Below, piece after piece: positions 52,802-62,750 of a DNA stretch of 64,000 nucleotides. The DNA is from an uncultured Dechloromonas sp. (GTDB lineage Bacteria > Pseudomonadota > Gammaproteobacteria > Burkholderiales > Rhodocyclaceae), in contig NZ_CAMFKO010000022.1 of the NCBI RefSeq assembly GCF_945957265.1, forward strand, positions 1-64,000. Direction: 5' to 3'. Every line of letters begins with the position of its first letter. The first letter of the stretch is position 1. Both the position numbers and the translations under genes were made by a program. Under the pieces are notes generated by a model. It ran no database searches. It saw only the letters and a list, made by a program, of their open reading frames with translations, and had not been told where the DNA came from.

Positions 52802-53973
52802 CAGTGCAGGATCTGCGACCCGGTGGCCGGCTGCTCGGGCATTTCGGCATGCACCAGCTCGCCCTCGCGGTTGGGGAAGAGCGGAGCGCCGCAGTCGTCG
52901 CAGAATTCCATCGGGAAATGGTGATCGAGGAAGAGCACTTCCTTGACGCCGGTTTCGCGCAGCACGGTCTCGATCTCGCCGGCCGCGTCGGTGGCTTCGT
53001 CCTCGGCGCCGAGCAGCGGCCAGACGATGCCGTGATAGACCTCGTCGCCGGTGGTCGGGCCGAGGCTGACGCGGTATTCCTCCATGCGGCGGTCGTAGCA
53101 CGGGCCGACGACGGCGCGGATGTCGGCGGGCATGAGGCCGAGCATGGTCTGCAGGAAGGCGACCGAGGCCTTCACCGAGTAGGGGCGCGACAGGCGGTCG
53201 GCATTGCGGCAGGCGGCGTGGTAGGCGTCCGGCAGCAGCGGTTGCCAGGCGCAGCCGGTGAGCAGCGGCTCGAGGCTGGGGCTGCCCTGCTTGAGCCATT
53301 CCTTGAGTGCCGTTTCCCGGTTGCCGTCGGCTTCGTTCCAGCGGAACAGCGGCTTGCCGCGCGGGATGGCGATGGTGCCGACGAGGTAGCGCACGTCGGA
53401 CAGGAAGCGGTTGGTTTCCGGCATGCCGGCGGCGTCGATGCCAAGGTGGCTGCCGGCCAGCGCGGCTTCGCCCAGTTGCCTGGTCAGCTGCCAGGTGTCG
53501 CAGAAGCTGCGCGGCAGCTGGTCGGGGCTGAACAGGAAATCGGCCAGCGCCAGCTTGGCCTGGCCGCCGAAGACATGGGCGCCGAGCTGCACGGCCAGGG
53601 CCTGCAGGGTGTTTGGGGACAGTGGGCTGGCGGGGATGGAGAAGCGCGACCAGGCGAGGACCGGGGCGGCGAAGAGCTGGATGTCGAATTCCTGGCCATG
53701 GGCTTCCACGCGATGCGTTTCGGCGCGCGATTCGACCATGTCGGCCAGTTCGTCGTGGGCACGCGGGTTGGCTTCGAACAGGCGGTCGAGGGCGGTGTTG
53801 ATGTCGTCTTCGGCGCCGTTCTTGAGCAGACCATCGACGGTGTCGGCCAGTTGGGCTTCCCAGTAGCTGTCTTCCAGCTTGCCGCCGGATTCGGAAAGGC
53901 CGGTGGCCAGGCGTTGCAGTTCTGCCGCTTCGCGGGAAAGTCGGTCGCGCGAACCAAAGCGGGTGCGTTTCAT
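52801..53973 (-). CDS. DUF2863 family protein
   Basis: A 390-residue cytoplasmic protein of the betaproteobacterial DUF2863 family, recognised from KRTRFGSRDRLSREAAELQR, LEDSYWEAQL and the C-terminal FPMEFCDDCGAPLFPNREGE. That tail has a CxxC pair and a nearby LDHHFPME, so metal binding is possible. No function is known. Its stop overlaps the bioA start by one base, which ties its translation to the biotin operon. The region upstream is AT-rich and may hold the operon promoter. Confidence 0.85.
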   Translation of the reverse strand: MKRTRFGSRDRLSREAAELQRLATGLSESGGKLEDSYWEAQLADTVDGLLKNGAEDDINTALDRLFEANPRAHDELADMVESRAETHRVEAHGQEFDIQLFAAPVLAWSRFSIPASPLSPNTLQALAVQLGAHVFGGQAKLALADFLFSPDQLPRSFCDTWQLTRQLGEAALAGSHLGIDAAGMPETNRFLSDVRYLVGTIAIPRGKPLFRWNEADGNRETALKEWLKQGSPSLEPLLTGCAWQPLLPDAYHAACRNADRLSRPYSVKASVAFLQTMLGLMPADIRAVVGPCYDRRMEEYRVSLGPTTGDEVYHGIVWPLLGAEDEATDAAGEIETVLRETGVKEVLFLDHHFPMEFCDDCGAPLFPNREGELVHAEMPEQPATGSQILH

Positions 53974-54078
53974 CGGTGATCCAGAAAATACAAAAATAGG
54001 ATTTTACCAGCCGCGTATCGGCTTGCGCGGCTCAATCGGCATCATGGGAATGCTTCCCCGTCGAGACGCCGGTCCCGG

Positions 54079-56421
54079 TCAATGGTTCTCCAGCCTGCTG
54101 TAGTCGAGGATGCCGAATTCGACCGGGCGTGCCGCCCGGTAGGCGTCGTGGATGGCATCGCTGGTCGGCCAGAAGCGGCGGTCGGTGCGGCGTATGCCGT
54201 AGCTGTCGGTGAGGCGGACCAGGTCGGCCTCGCTGCGCAGGGCGGCGACCGCGTCGGCGAAGCGGCCGGCGTTTTGCGGATCGATGGCGAAGATCGCGTT
54301 CGGATAGGCGCCGACGATGCCGCTCATGGCCAGCAGTGTGTCTTCCTCCGGCAGCCGGCGGTCGGCCTCGCTGAAGATTTCGGCGACGTTGGTGTGGGCG
54401 CTGTTGCGGATCAGCGAAAAGATGCGGGGTTTGCCGGCGGCCGGCTGATAGACGATCAGGCTGTCCTCCGGCATCTGCGCCGCGGCCAGGCCGCGGATGG
54501 CGGATAGCCGGCGCAGGGCGGCCAGCTCGCTTTCCGGCAGCCCGCCGGCCTCCAGCTCGCGAGATCGGTCGCGGGATCTGGCGGTGCGCTGGCCGAGCAG
54601 CTCGTAGAGTTCGTTCAGCGTGTCCTTGCTGCGGTAGCGGATGCCGGTTTCCACCGGGAAGTAGCGCGCGGCATCGGCGAGGTAGTCGTTGTGCGGCTTG
54701 CTGCGCTGGCGATACCAGTGGTCGAGGATGGGCTGACGATCCTTGATCGGCAGCAGGGCGAGGAAATTCAGCTCGCTCTCCATGCGCAGGAAGTCCATGT
54801 ACAGGCGGGTCGCCAGCTGGTGGCCGATGTTGCCGTAGACGTCGAAGCCGGCGACCAGCAGGTAATGCATGCGCTCGAGCACCGGGTAGCCGATGACGAA
54901 GCTGGTTTGCGGCCGTTCGCCGGCCAGACCCTTGATCACCGATGCGCTGTCGAAGTGGCGGAAGACGGTGAGCGCGACGTTGGGGTTGCCGCCGTCGCCG
55001 TCCCAGATGTCGTTCAGCGTCGGGCGGGTGTCGCCGTACTTGAACTTGGCGGTGATGCGGCTGCGTTCCTCGGTGTATTTCCGTTGCAGGCGGGAGTATT
55101 CCTGCCAGGCCAGCAGGCCGGCCGTGCTGTCGCGCTCGGCCGGCAGGCGCAGTACCGGGCTGGCGGCGTCGATGATCGCCTGCATGAATCGGGAACCCTT
55201 GTCGTTGGGGGCGACGAAGTAGACCCAGAAGTGATCGTTGATCGAGTTGAGCGCGAACTGGCCGCGGCAGACAGGGCCTTTCATGAAGCCGGCCAGCGTG
55301 AACTGCGCTTCGTCGAGCATCAGGCGGTAGCGCGCGACCAGCGGCAGTTCGCGGAAGGTGACGAAGGGATTGGCGGCACTTTCCGGATCGTAGCCGGGCA
55401 GGCGCGTCACGCTGTAGTCGGGCTTCAGGAACCAGTCGCGCAGGCGTTCCATGCGCGCGGCGTCGAGCAGCATCGGCATGTGGGTCTTGGCGGCCGGGGT
55501 GGATTCGATGCGGCGCAGGCGATACCAGACCCGGTCGACGCCGGGGTCGTCGTAGGGGCGGCGGGTGGCGATCAGGTCGATGGGCTGGCCCGGCGGCGTA
55601 CGGCTGCGCACCAGCTCGAAATAGGTGCCGGGCTGTTCGGCGAACCACAGCTGGCCGATGAACCAGTGTTCGTAGATGTAGCGGGCGGCGAGCCGGCTTT
55701 TGGCGTCGTCGGCGTTGAAGAACGCCTCCCAGTCGGCAAGCTGGCGGTGCAGGACGGCCGGCAGCGGTGACGCCGGGCGGTAGGGGGCGCCGGCTTCCAG
55801 CCAGCGGGTCAGCGTGGCGTGTTCGTCGGCGCTGATCGGCGGCAGGCCGAAGGGCATGCCGCGCGTCGGGTGGCGGCGCGCGTATTCGTCCAGTCCTTCG
55901 GCCGGCGTGCAGACTTGCGCGCGGTTGAGGGAGAAGTCGAGATCCGGGTCGTCCAGCGGCCCGCCGTCCGGGCCGGGATGGCTCTGCTTGAGCGCGAGCA
56001 GGCGGGCCATCGCGCTCGCTTCGCGGTTGGCCTGCGGCGTCGGCTGGCGTTCGTTGAGGACCGGGAAAAAGCCCATGTCGCGCCATTGGGCGTTGGTTTG
56101 GGCATCGATGCCGAGGCGGGTCGGCGCGCCGGCCAGCAGGCGGTCGGCAAACACGCGGCTGGTGCTGGCGCCGCGCGTCAGGCCGCTGTAGCTGGCGAGG
56201 TTGAGCTGGCAGGGGGCGTCGTAGCAGGCATGGCAGCTGACGCAGCGGCTGTCGAGCACCGGGCGGACGTCCCGCCAGTAGTCGGGGGCGGCGGTCGATG
56301 CCGGCGGAAGACGGTCGAAACGGGCTGGGTCTGCCGGGCCGAAACGGTCGTCGAGACGCAGCGTGGCCACGGTGGCGCAGGCCGCGAGAAAGAGGGGCAG
56401 CAGTGGGGTGAGGAAGCGCAA
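54079..56421 (-). CDS. cti: Fatty acid cis/trans isomerase Cti (heme c lipoprotein)
   Basis: Periplasmic c-type heme isomerase that turns cis-unsaturated membrane fatty acids to trans, a solvent and stress response known from Pseudomonas and Vibrio. The protein (about 780 residues) has a signal peptide with LAAC, a heme-binding site Cys60-x-x-Cys63-His64 in CVSCHACYDAPC, and family strings YIYEHWFIGQLWF, RYRLMLDEAQFTLAGF and KGPVCRGQFALNSI. I prefer TTG 56421, six bases after GGAG and just before the hydrophobic signal; a GTG at 56463 would add 14 residues without a ribosome site. Diverges from the OB-fold gene at 56611. Confidence 0.9.
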   Translation of the reverse strand: MRFLTPLLPLFLAACATVATLRLDDRFGPADPARFDRLPPASTAAPDYWRDVRPVLDSRCVSCHACYDAPCQLNLASYSGLTRGASTSRVFADRLLAGAPTRLGIDAQTNAQWRDMGFFPVLNERQPTPQANREASAMARLLALKQSHPGPDGGPLDDPDLDFSLNRAQVCTPAEGLDEYARRHPTRGMPFGLPPISADEHATLTRWLEAGAPYRPASPLPAVLHRQLADWEAFFNADDAKSRLAARYIYEHWFIGQLWFAEQPGTYFELVRSRTPPGQPIDLIATRRPYDDPGVDRVWYRLRRIESTPAAKTHMPMLLDAARMERLRDWFLKPDYSVTRLPGYDPESAANPFVTFRELPLVARYRLMLDEAQFTLAGFMKGPVCRGQFALNSINDHFWVYFVAPNDKGSRFMQAIIDAASPVLRLPAERDSTAGLLAWQEYSRLQRKYTEERSRITAKFKYGDTRPTLNDIWDGDGGNPNVALTVFRHFDSASVIKGLAGERPQTSFVIGYPVLERMHYLLVAGFDVYGNIGHQLATRLYMDFLRMESELNFLALLPIKDRQPILDHWYRQRSKPHNDYLADAARYFPVETGIRYRSKDTLNELYELLGQRTARSRDRSRELEAGGLPESELAALRRLSAIRGLAAAQMPEDSLIVYQPAAGKPRIFSLIRNSAHTNVAEIFSEADRRLPEEDTLLAMSGIVGAYPNAIFAIDPQNAGRFADAVAALRSEADLVRLTDSYGIRRTDRRFWPTSDAIHDAYRAARPVEFGILDYSRLENH

Positions 56422-56610
56422 GGCAGTCTCCGCGGAGCAACGGGGGATGTGCCTGTCATGCACACCGACGCGCGCATCCTACCAAAATCCGGGGCCCTGC
56501 TCGCGATCGGCGGCGCAGCGAGGCCCGGGGGAGAGCGTGGCGCCGCAATTGGCGATTGACACCCGGGGATGCGCGGAGGACACTCGCCCCCATTTGCCTA
56601 CGGGAGTTGA

Positions 56611-56982
56611 ATGCACATGAAGAAGATCATTGCCCTGGCCTTGGCGGGCTTGTTGGTGGCGGGCAGCGCGTTGGCCGCCGATCCTGCGCTCAAGTCGGTC
56701 GAGTCGATCAACAAGGAGAAGGCTGCGCTGTCGGGCAAGGAAGTCGCCTTTCAGGGCAAGGTCGTCAAGGTGAACAACGGCATCATGCAGCGCAACTTCG
56801 TGCATGTTCAGGACGGTACGGGCGATGCGTCGACCAACAACCTGATCGCCACCAGCAAGCAGACCGCTGCCGTCGGCCAGACCGTCAGGGTCGCCGGCAA
56901 GGTGACGCTGAATCGCGATTTCGGCATGGGCTACAGCTACCCACTGCTGATCGAGGAAGCGACCATCACCCCGGTCCAGTAA
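56611..56982 (+). CDS. Exported OB-fold protein (NrfJ-like)
   Basis: A 123-residue periplasmic protein with a signal peptide (IIALALAGLLVAGSALAA) and a compact OB-type beta-barrel: EVAFQGKVVKVNNGIMQRNF, VHVQDGTG and GQTVRVAGKVTLNRDFGMGY. Similar proteins include NrfJ, encoded with some cytochrome c nitrite reductase genes, and stand-alone copies. No nrf genes are present here. GGGAG precedes the ATG by five bases. Function and ligand unknown. Confidence 0.75.
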   Translation: MHMKKIIALALAGLLVAGSALAADPALKSVESINKEKAALSGKEVAFQGKVVKVNNGIMQRNFVHVQDGTGDASTNNLIATSKQTAAVGQTVRVAGKVTLNRDFGMGYSYPLLIEEATITPVQ

Positions 56983-57120
56983 GCGTCGGAAGGCGATTCC
57001 GGGAGCCGGCTAAGGGGCGGCTTCCGGCCTCCGGGCGCATGTCCCGGGGCTGCAACACCTGCGGTCGGCTCACGACGGGGGCGTTAGAATGTCGCGCTGT
57101 CCAACAATGGCCCGCCCTCC

Positions 57121-57894
57121 ATGCTGATCTTCCTTTCCCCCGCCAAATCGCTCGACTACAAGACGCCGGCGCATGTCGACGCCTTCACGCAGCCAGCCTA
57201 TCTGGCGCATTCGGAAACCCTGATCGACAGCCTGCGACGCTTGTCACCGGCCGACATCGCCGGCTTGATGAGCCTCTCCGACCCGCTGGCGCTGCTCAAT
57301 TTCAACCGCTATGCCGACTGGTCGCTGCCCTTTTCGCCGGAAAACGCCAAGCAGGCGGTGCTCGCCTTCGATGGCGACGTGTACGACGGGTTGGCGGCGA
57401 AGACCCTGAGCGCCGACGACCTGGCGTTTGCCCAGCGGCATGTGCGCATCCTGTCCGGGCTCTACGGCATCCTGAAGCCGCTCGACCTGATCCAGCCCTA
57501 CCGCCTGGAGATGGGAACGAAATTCGCCAACCGGGCCGGCAAGGACTTGTACGCTTTCTGGGGCGAGACCCTGCTCGATGCGATCAATGCCGAACTGGAG
57601 GCCATGCCGCGGCCGGTGGTGGTCAATCTGGCGTCGGAGGAGTATTTCAAGGCGGCCGTCGGCCGCAAGATCCGGGGGACGGTGATCCACCCGGTGTTCG
57701 AGGACTGGAAGAACGGCAGGTACAAGATCATCAGCTTCTATGCCAAGCGTGCCCGCGGCCTGATGACCCGCCATGCGGTCGCCAACCGGCTGGCCGATCC
57801 GGAAGGGCTCAAGGCTTTCGACGACGACGGCTATGCCTATGCCCCCGAGGTTTCGGATGCGACGACCTGGGTGTTCCGTCGCCGCGCCGGGTAA
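57121..57894 (+). CDS. yaaA: Peroxide stress protein YaaA
   Basis: A 257-residue YaaA (DUF328/UPF0246) protein. In E. coli YaaA lowers free iron and protects DNA during peroxide stress. The conserved start [18 protein letters not shown], the central [40 protein letters not shown] and [13 protein letters not shown] match the family along its full length. A -10-like TAGAAT lies at 57085-57090 without a clear -35. It converges on a thioredoxin gene five bases away. Confidence 0.95.
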   Translation: MLIFLSPAKSLDYKTPAHVDAFTQPAYLAHSETLIDSLRRLSPADIAGLMSLSDPLALLNFNRYADWSLPFSPENAKQAVLAFDGDVYDGLAAKTLSADDLAFAQRHVRILSGLYGILKPLDLIQPYRLEMGTKFANRAGKDLYAFWGETLLDAINAELEAMPRPVVVNLASEEYFKAAVGRKIRGTVIHPVFEDWKNGRYKIISFYAKRARGLMTRHAVANRLADPEGLKAFDDDGYAYAPEVSDATTWVFRRRAG

Positions 57895-57899
57895 GTCTT

Positions 57900-58409
57900 T
57901 TACAGCTTCAGCTTGAAGATTTTGGCGATGGCCTCGACGGCCTCGCGGCTGTCCCATTCGTGGGCGCCGTAGTACTTGCCGAGCACCTTGCCGTCGGCAT
58001 CGACCAGGACGGTCAACGGCAGGCGGTTGGCACCGAGCATGTTCTCGAGCGGCCAGGGTTTGTCGTCGATGAACATCGGGAACGCGGTGCCGGATTTCTG
58101 CAGAAAGGCCCTGGCATTTTGCGGGTGGTCGTCGGTGGATATGCCGATGACCGCGAATTGCTTGCCGTAGCGCTTGGCCAGTCGGTCCAGCGAGCCCATC
58201 TCGCTCCGGCAGGGGCCGCACCAGCTGGCCCAGACGTTGATGATCAGCGGTTTGCCCCTGAAGTCCGACGGTTTTTTCGTCGGCCCGTTCAGCCCCTGCA
58301 TCGGCAGGTCGCGCAGCGTGGCGCCGACGTCGACCTCGCCCGGGGTCTTGGCGTGGGCGGGGGATAGCATGGTCAGTGCGGCGACCAGGAAAAGGATGAA
58401 CGGCTTCAT
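57900..58409 (-). CDS. TlpA-type periplasmic thioredoxin
   Basis: A 169-residue exported thiol-disulfide oxidoreductase of the TlpA/ResA type. A signal peptide ends at AHA. The thioredoxin fold carries WASWCGPC with Cys64 and Cys67, the TlpA insertion, and the cis-proline region NRLPLTVLVDADG. Such proteins reduce disulfides in apocytochrome c or other envelope proteins. The hybrid kinase gene is next upstream on the same strand, 74 bases away. Confidence 0.9.
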   Translation of the reverse strand: MKPFILFLVAALTMLSPAHAKTPGEVDVGATLRDLPMQGLNGPTKKPSDFRGKPLIINVWASWCGPCRSEMGSLDRLAKRYGKQFAVIGISTDDHPQNARAFLQKSGTAFPMFIDDKPWPLENMLGANRLPLTVLVDADGKVLGKYYGAHEWDSREAVEAIAKIFKLKL

Positions 58410-58483
58410 GGAAATCCTGCAACGGGTGGTTGGAGGATTGTAGTGGATTCCGCCGGACCCTCCGCAAGCATCGCGCCGACCGG

Positions 58484-61060
58484 TCAAGCCTTCCGTGGCG
58501 CCAGCCACCGGAGGAGGGTGGCGAATAGCAGGTCCGGCTCGACCGGCTTGCCGATGAAGTCGTTCATGCCGGCTTGCCGGCATTTGTTGCGATCTTCGGC
58601 GGCTGCGTTGGCGGTCATGGCGATGATGGGGACGTCGCCGTAACCGCCGATGGCGCGAATTTTCCGGGTGGCCTCCAGGCCATCCAGGACCGGCATCTGG
58701 ATGTCCATCAAGATCAGGTCGAAATGCCGCGCCTCGGCCAGCGCGACGCCGGCTTCTCCGTGGTCGGCGACGGTCACCGCCATGCCGGCCTCGCTGAGGA
58801 ATTCGTTGATGATGCTCTGGTTGATCGGTTCGTCCTCGACCAGCAGGACCTTCGTGCCGCCGTATTCCCAACGCAGGCGAAGGTCGGGGCGGGCGTCCGG
58901 CGCGGCTGCGGCTTGCGGCGAGGCGGAGAAGAGCGGGGCGATCGCGTTCTGCAGGATCGCCTTGTTGATCGGTTTGACCAGCACGTCGGCAAAGCCGGCG
59001 GCCCGTGCCGACATGGCGATGCTGCTGTCTCCCGAGGCGGTGACCAGGATGCATGTCGGGGCGCGTTTCAGGTTCAGCTTCTGGATCGCGGCCAGGGTAT
59101 CCATGCCGCTCTGGTCGGGCATCAGCAGGTCGAGCAGCAGGATGGAAAACGGATCGTTCTCGGCATCCGCCTGCAGGATGGCCGCGATGGCTTCCTTGCC
59201 CGAAGCCACTGCCTGGGGAGTCAGGCCGATCTGGGCGAGCAGGTGGGTGTGCACCATCTGCGTAATTTGCAGGTCGTCGGCCACCAGCGCCCGTCGCCCG
59301 GCCAGTTCGGGCTCGAGCGGCAGCGGCTCCTGGTGCGCCTTGCCCAGGCGGGCCGTCAGCCAGAAGGTGCTGCCTTCGCCCGGCGTGCTGGCGGCGCCCG
59401 TCTCGCCCCCCATCAGGCCGGCAATGTGGCGGGTAATCGCCAGGCCCAGCCCGCTGCCGCGAAACCGCCGCTGCACCGCGGCGCCGGGATGTTCGAAGGC
59501 CCTGAACAGCCAGGGCATGGTCTCGGCCGGGATGCCGCAGCCGGTGTCCTGAACTTCGAAGCGGACCAGCAGCGTGGTGTCGGCCTCGCTTTCGAGCTTG
59601 CCGCGCAGGACGATCGAACCCCGCTCGGTGTATTTGACGGCATTGGTCAGGAAATTGAGCAGGGCCTGCCCCAGCCGCGCGACATCGCCATGCAGGACCG
59701 GGGGCAGGTCGCCGATGTCGACGACCAGTTCGAGCCCCTTGGCCTGGGCGCGTTTGACGACCACGTTGCAGATCCGCTGCAGCATCTCCTCGGGGGAGAA
59801 GTTGGCCGACTCCAGTTCCAGCTTGCCGGCTTCTATTTTCGACAGGTCGAGGATGTCGTTGATCACCGCCAGCAAGTGATCGGCTGCGCCGGCAATGCGC
59901 GCCAGCTTCTCGGACTGCGTCGGGGTGATCCGGTCGCGGCGCAGCAGGTGCGTGAGGCCGATGATGGCGTTCATCGGCGTGCGGATTTCATGGCTCATGC
60001 TGGCCAGGAACTCGCTTTTTGCCTGGCTGGAGACTTCCGCTTGCGCGATCTGGGCTGCCAGGCGCTGCTCGAGGTGGCCGATTTCGCGGGCGCGTCGCTT
60101 GGCGAGCCGGGTCATGGCCAGCAGGGCGGCACCGAAAACCAGCCAGCTGACGAGGTAGAGCGCCGCCTTTTGTCTCCAGGGCGCCAGGAATTCTTCGGGG
60201 GCCAGCCCGATGTTCAGGCTGAGCGGCAGCTCGCCCAACTTTCTGAAGTGATGTATGCGTTCGACCGCGTCGATGGGCGAAACGGCCATGTACGATCCCT
60301 GCCGCTCGCCCTGCTCCCCGGCCACCGGCACATCGCCGGCCGCCAGCGTTTCGCCGGTCCTGGCGTCCGTCTCGGGAAGGCGGGCGACGAGGAGATCGTT
60401 GTCGGAAACCAGCGCGATCGATCCGCGCTTGCCGATGTCGATCCCGCTCAGGATGTTCTTGAAAACCTCGGTGCGGATGGCGGTTTGGGCGAGGCCGGCA
60501 AAGCGGCCATCCGGATGGTTGATGCGCTGGCTGAAGGTCATCACCCACTGGCCGGAGAAGCGGGAAAGAATGGGGTCGGAAACGACCATGGGCAGCTTTT
60601 TGCCATTCTTCTGCATCTGAAAATACGTCCGGTCGCCGACGTTGAACCTCGGGAGCGTCTCGTCGTTTCCTGCGCTGAACAGGATGCCGCCTTGCGCGTC
60701 GATGATGCGCAGGCTGTTGGCCTGGCTTTCCTCGAGCGCCGCTTCGCGCCTCAGCAGGTCGCGGTTTCCCTCGGCTTGTGCCCGCTGGCTGCCGCCGGTG
60801 ACGACCGGCATGTAGTCGTATGCCGCCTCGCGCAGAACGATGTCGATCTTCCGGACGCTGGTGGCCAGCTGCTTCTCCAGCAGGCTGGCCTGGCTTTCGG
60901 CGCTGGCCAGCGTGTTGGCCCGGGCTTGGGCGTAGGACTGGCGCAGGTCGTATCCGAGCAGGGCGGCAAGCCCCAGGATCAGCCCCAGCGCGATCAGCGA
61001 CGGGCCGGATGGCAAGTGTTGGCAGGACGCGGGCGGCGACGGTTCGCGTGTCGTTTCCAT
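58484..61060 (-). CDS. Hybrid histidine kinase (Cache-HisKA-HATPase-REC-REC)
   Basis: Membrane hybrid kinase of about 858 residues. Two helices (about 20-38 and 299-318) bracket a periplasmic dCache-like sensor with [11 protein letters not shown] and [19 protein letters not shown]. HisKA has His357 in [14 protein letters not shown] and the HATPase has DTGCGIP and GSGLGLAI. Two receivers follow: the first with Asp644 in [12 protein letters not shown], the second with Asp786 in [11 protein letters not shown]. There is no HAMP or Hpt. ATG 61060 is chosen; a TTG at 61123 is in frame but adds a basic, non-conserved stretch. It differs in architecture from the other two kinases. Confidence 0.88.
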   Translation of the reverse strand: METTREPSPPASCQHLPSGPSLIALGLILGLAALLGYDLRQSYAQARANTLASAESQASLLEKQLATSVRKIDIVLREAAYDYMPVVTGGSQRAQAEGNRDLLRREAALEESQANSLRIIDAQGGILFSAGNDETLPRFNVGDRTYFQMQKNGKKLPMVVSDPILSRFSGQWVMTFSQRINHPDGRFAGLAQTAIRTEVFKNILSGIDIGKRGSIALVSDNDLLVARLPETDARTGETLAAGDVPVAGEQGERQGSYMAVSPIDAVERIHHFRKLGELPLSLNIGLAPEEFLAPWRQKAALYLVSWLVFGAALLAMTRLAKRRAREIGHLEQRLAAQIAQAEVSSQAKSEFLASMSHEIRTPMNAIIGLTHLLRRDRITPTQSEKLARIAGAADHLLAVINDILDLSKIEAGKLELESANFSPEEMLQRICNVVVKRAQAKGLELVVDIGDLPPVLHGDVARLGQALLNFLTNAVKYTERGSIVLRGKLESEADTTLLVRFEVQDTGCGIPAETMPWLFRAFEHPGAAVQRRFRGSGLGLAITRHIAGLMGGETGAASTPGEGSTFWLTARLGKAHQEPLPLEPELAGRRALVADDLQITQMVHTHLLAQIGLTPQAVASGKEAIAAILQADAENDPFSILLLDLLMPDQSGMDTLAAIQKLNLKRAPTCILVTASGDSSIAMSARAAGFADVLVKPINKAILQNAIAPLFSASPQAAAAPDARPDLRLRWEYGGTKVLLVEDEPINQSIINEFLSEAGMAVTVADHGEAGVALAEARHFDLILMDIQMPVLDGLEATRKIRAIGGYGDVPIIAMTANAAAEDRNKCRQAGMNDFIGKPVEPDLLFATLLRWLAPRKA

Positions 61061-61260
61061 GGCGGACGGAGGCGTCTTCGCCCGTGAATCGTCCCTGCGC
61101 GGGCGACGGGTGTGCAACGCCAAATATGTGATTGGCGTAGCACGATAACATATGGCGGGAGGCGGGGTGCGAGATATTCGGGCGCCCCGGAGAGGCCTGT
61201 GCTGCCGGGAAAGCGGCTGTGGATCGGCCAGCCAGTGCGCTGCGCCCCTGCCGCTGGCGA

Positions 61261-61728
61261 TCAGGCCGGCGGGGCGTTCTGCGGGTATCCGGACGGGGCG
61301 CCGCCGGCGATTTCGGCGATGCGTTTCGAGGCGGCGGCCGGGCCGAGGATCTGGAAGCCGAGCCGGGTCCGTCCGCGCAACTTGAGCAGCGCCTTGTCCT
61401 TGCTGACCAGGAGATCGGCGTTGCAGCGGGCGGCGAGTTCGAGGAACTTCTGGTCGTCGCGGTCCTTGCAGCGCGGCAGCGGCGGCGCCTCGCCTTCCGG
61501 AATTAGCTGTACCAGGCCGCTGTAGCGGGCATAGCGCTCGCTGATCATGTCCGGCGTCAGCTTCAGTTGCGGGTAGGTCAGCACCCGCTGCAGTTCATCC
61601 AGCGTGCGCTCGTCGGCGAAGCAGGCGATGCGGCCGCCTTCGAGGGCGGCCATGATCGGCACCGCATCCACGTTGGCCCAGTGGAAGAGGTCGAGGACGA
61701 CATTGGTGTCTAGAACGATACGCAGCAT
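61261..61728 (-). CDS. Orphan PIN-domain protein
   Basis: A 155-residue PIN-domain protein of the COG1569-like putative toxin type. Acidic active-site residues are in [35 protein letters not shown] and [10 protein letters not shown]. No antitoxin gene is adjacent: the dusC gene lies on the other side, divergent, and the hybrid kinase is downstream. It may act alone, have a partner elsewhere or be a domesticated remnant. Confidence 0.8.
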   Translation of the reverse strand: MLRIVLDTNVVLDLFHWANVDAVPIMAALEGGRIACFADERTLDELQRVLTYPQLKLTPDMISERYARYSGLVQLIPEGEAPPLPRCKDRDDQKFLELAARCNADLLVSKDKALLKLRGRTRLGFQILGPAAASKRIAEIAGGAPSGYPQNAPPA

Positions 61729-61737
61729 GGGGTGGAT

Positions 61738-61743
61738 TATAAT
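61738..61743 (+). promoter_or_regulatory. -10 element before dusC
   Basis: A perfect TATAAT lies 35 bases before the dusC ATG in the 50-base divergent gap. No good -35 is seen at the expected distance, inside the PIN gene. Confidence 0.4.
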
Positions 61744-61778
61744 CGCCGCCTTTTTAGGCGCTTGCCGAAAGTATCTCG

Positions 61779-62750
61779 ATGTCCCGCATTCTTCTCGCCC
61801 CGATGGAAGGTCTCGCCGATCCGCTGATGCGGAATGTGCTGACGGCCGTTGGCGGCTACGACTGGGGCATCTGCGAATTCATCCGGGTCACCGAAAGCGT
61901 GCTGCCCAACCGCACCTTCCTGCGTACCTGCCCGGAACTGAACAACGCCAGCCTGACCGACAGCGGCACGCCGATGCGCGTCCAGCTGCTCGGGTCCGAC
62001 CCGCATTTCATGGCGGCCAACGCGCGGCGGCTGGTCAAGCACCGGCCGGCCGGCGTGGACATCAATTTCGGCTGCCCGGCGCCGACTGTGTTCCGCCATC
62101 GCGGCGGTTCGGCACTGCTCGGCGAGCCGCAACTGCTGCACGACATCGTCAGCGCCGTGCGCGCCGAAGTGCCGGCCGACATCCCCTTCACCGCCAAGAT
62201 GCGCCTCGGCATCGCCGACAGCAGCCTGGCAGTCGATTGCGCCCAGGCCATCGCGGCCGGCGGGGCCGATGAACTGATCGTGCACGGCCGGACCAAGGTC
62301 GACGGCTACAAGCCGCCGGCCCGCTGGGCGCAGATCGACCGCGTACGCGCGGCGGTCGATATCCCGATCATCGCCAACGGCGAGGTGTGGACGGTGGCCG
62401 ATTTTCGCCAGTGCCAGCTCGAATCGGGCTGCTCCGACGTCATGATCGGCCGCGGCGCGCTGGCCGACCCGCTGCTGCCGCGCAAGGTGCGCGGCGAGGC
62501 AACCGGCGGCTGGGAAGAGCTGTTGCCCTCGGTCGCCACCTACTGGCGCGGCGTGCGCGAGCGGGTGCTGCCGGTGCATGCCGGCGGCCGCCTCAAGCAA
62601 TGGCTGATGCTGCTGCGCCGCCACTATCCGCAGGCCGAGGCGCTCTACCAGCAGCTGCGCCCGGTCAAGGCCGCCGAGGATATCGACCGCCTGCTGGTCG
62701 ACGCCGGCGTGCTCGACGCCATCCCCGACAAGCTGCTGCTCGCCGCCTGA
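61779..62750 (+). CDS. dusC: tRNA-dihydrouridine synthase DusC
   Basis: Flavin enzyme reducing a uridine in tRNA to dihydrouridine (U16 in the E. coli DusC class). The 323-residue protein opens with ILLAPMEGLADPLMRNVLT and has the catalytic Cys99 in INFGCPAPTVFRHRGGSALL, KMRLGI, VHGRTKVDGYKPPA, NGEVWTVADF and MIGRGALADPLL. The APMEG and FGCPAPTV forms and length favour DusC over DusA/B. Its stop overlaps the next gene start (TGATG). Confidence 0.93.
   Translation: MSRILLAPMEGLADPLMRNVLTAVGGYDWGICEFIRVTESVLPNRTFLRTCPELNNASLTDSGTPMRVQLLGSDPHFMAANARRLVKHRPAGVDINFGCPAPTVFRHRGGSALLGEPQLLHDIVSAVRAEVPADIPFTAKMRLGIADSSLAVDCAQAIAAGGADELIVHGRTKVDGYKPPARWAQIDRVRAAVDIPIIANGEVWTVADFRQCQLESGCSDVMIGRGALADPLLPRKVRGEATGGWEELLPSVATYWRGVRERVLPVHAGGRLKQWLMLLRRHYPQAEALYQQLRPVKAAEDIDRLLVDAGVLDAIPDKLLLAA

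Noticed and set aside
61261-61728. Second complete toxin-antitoxin module
   Set aside because: No small antitoxin-like frame adjoins this PIN gene on its strand; the neighbours are dusC and a hybrid kinase.
61747-61760. Terminator between the PIN gene and dusC
   Set aside because: CGCC-TTTTTA-GGCG has only a 4-bp stem and lies upstream of both divergent genes, so it is more likely incidental leader sequence.
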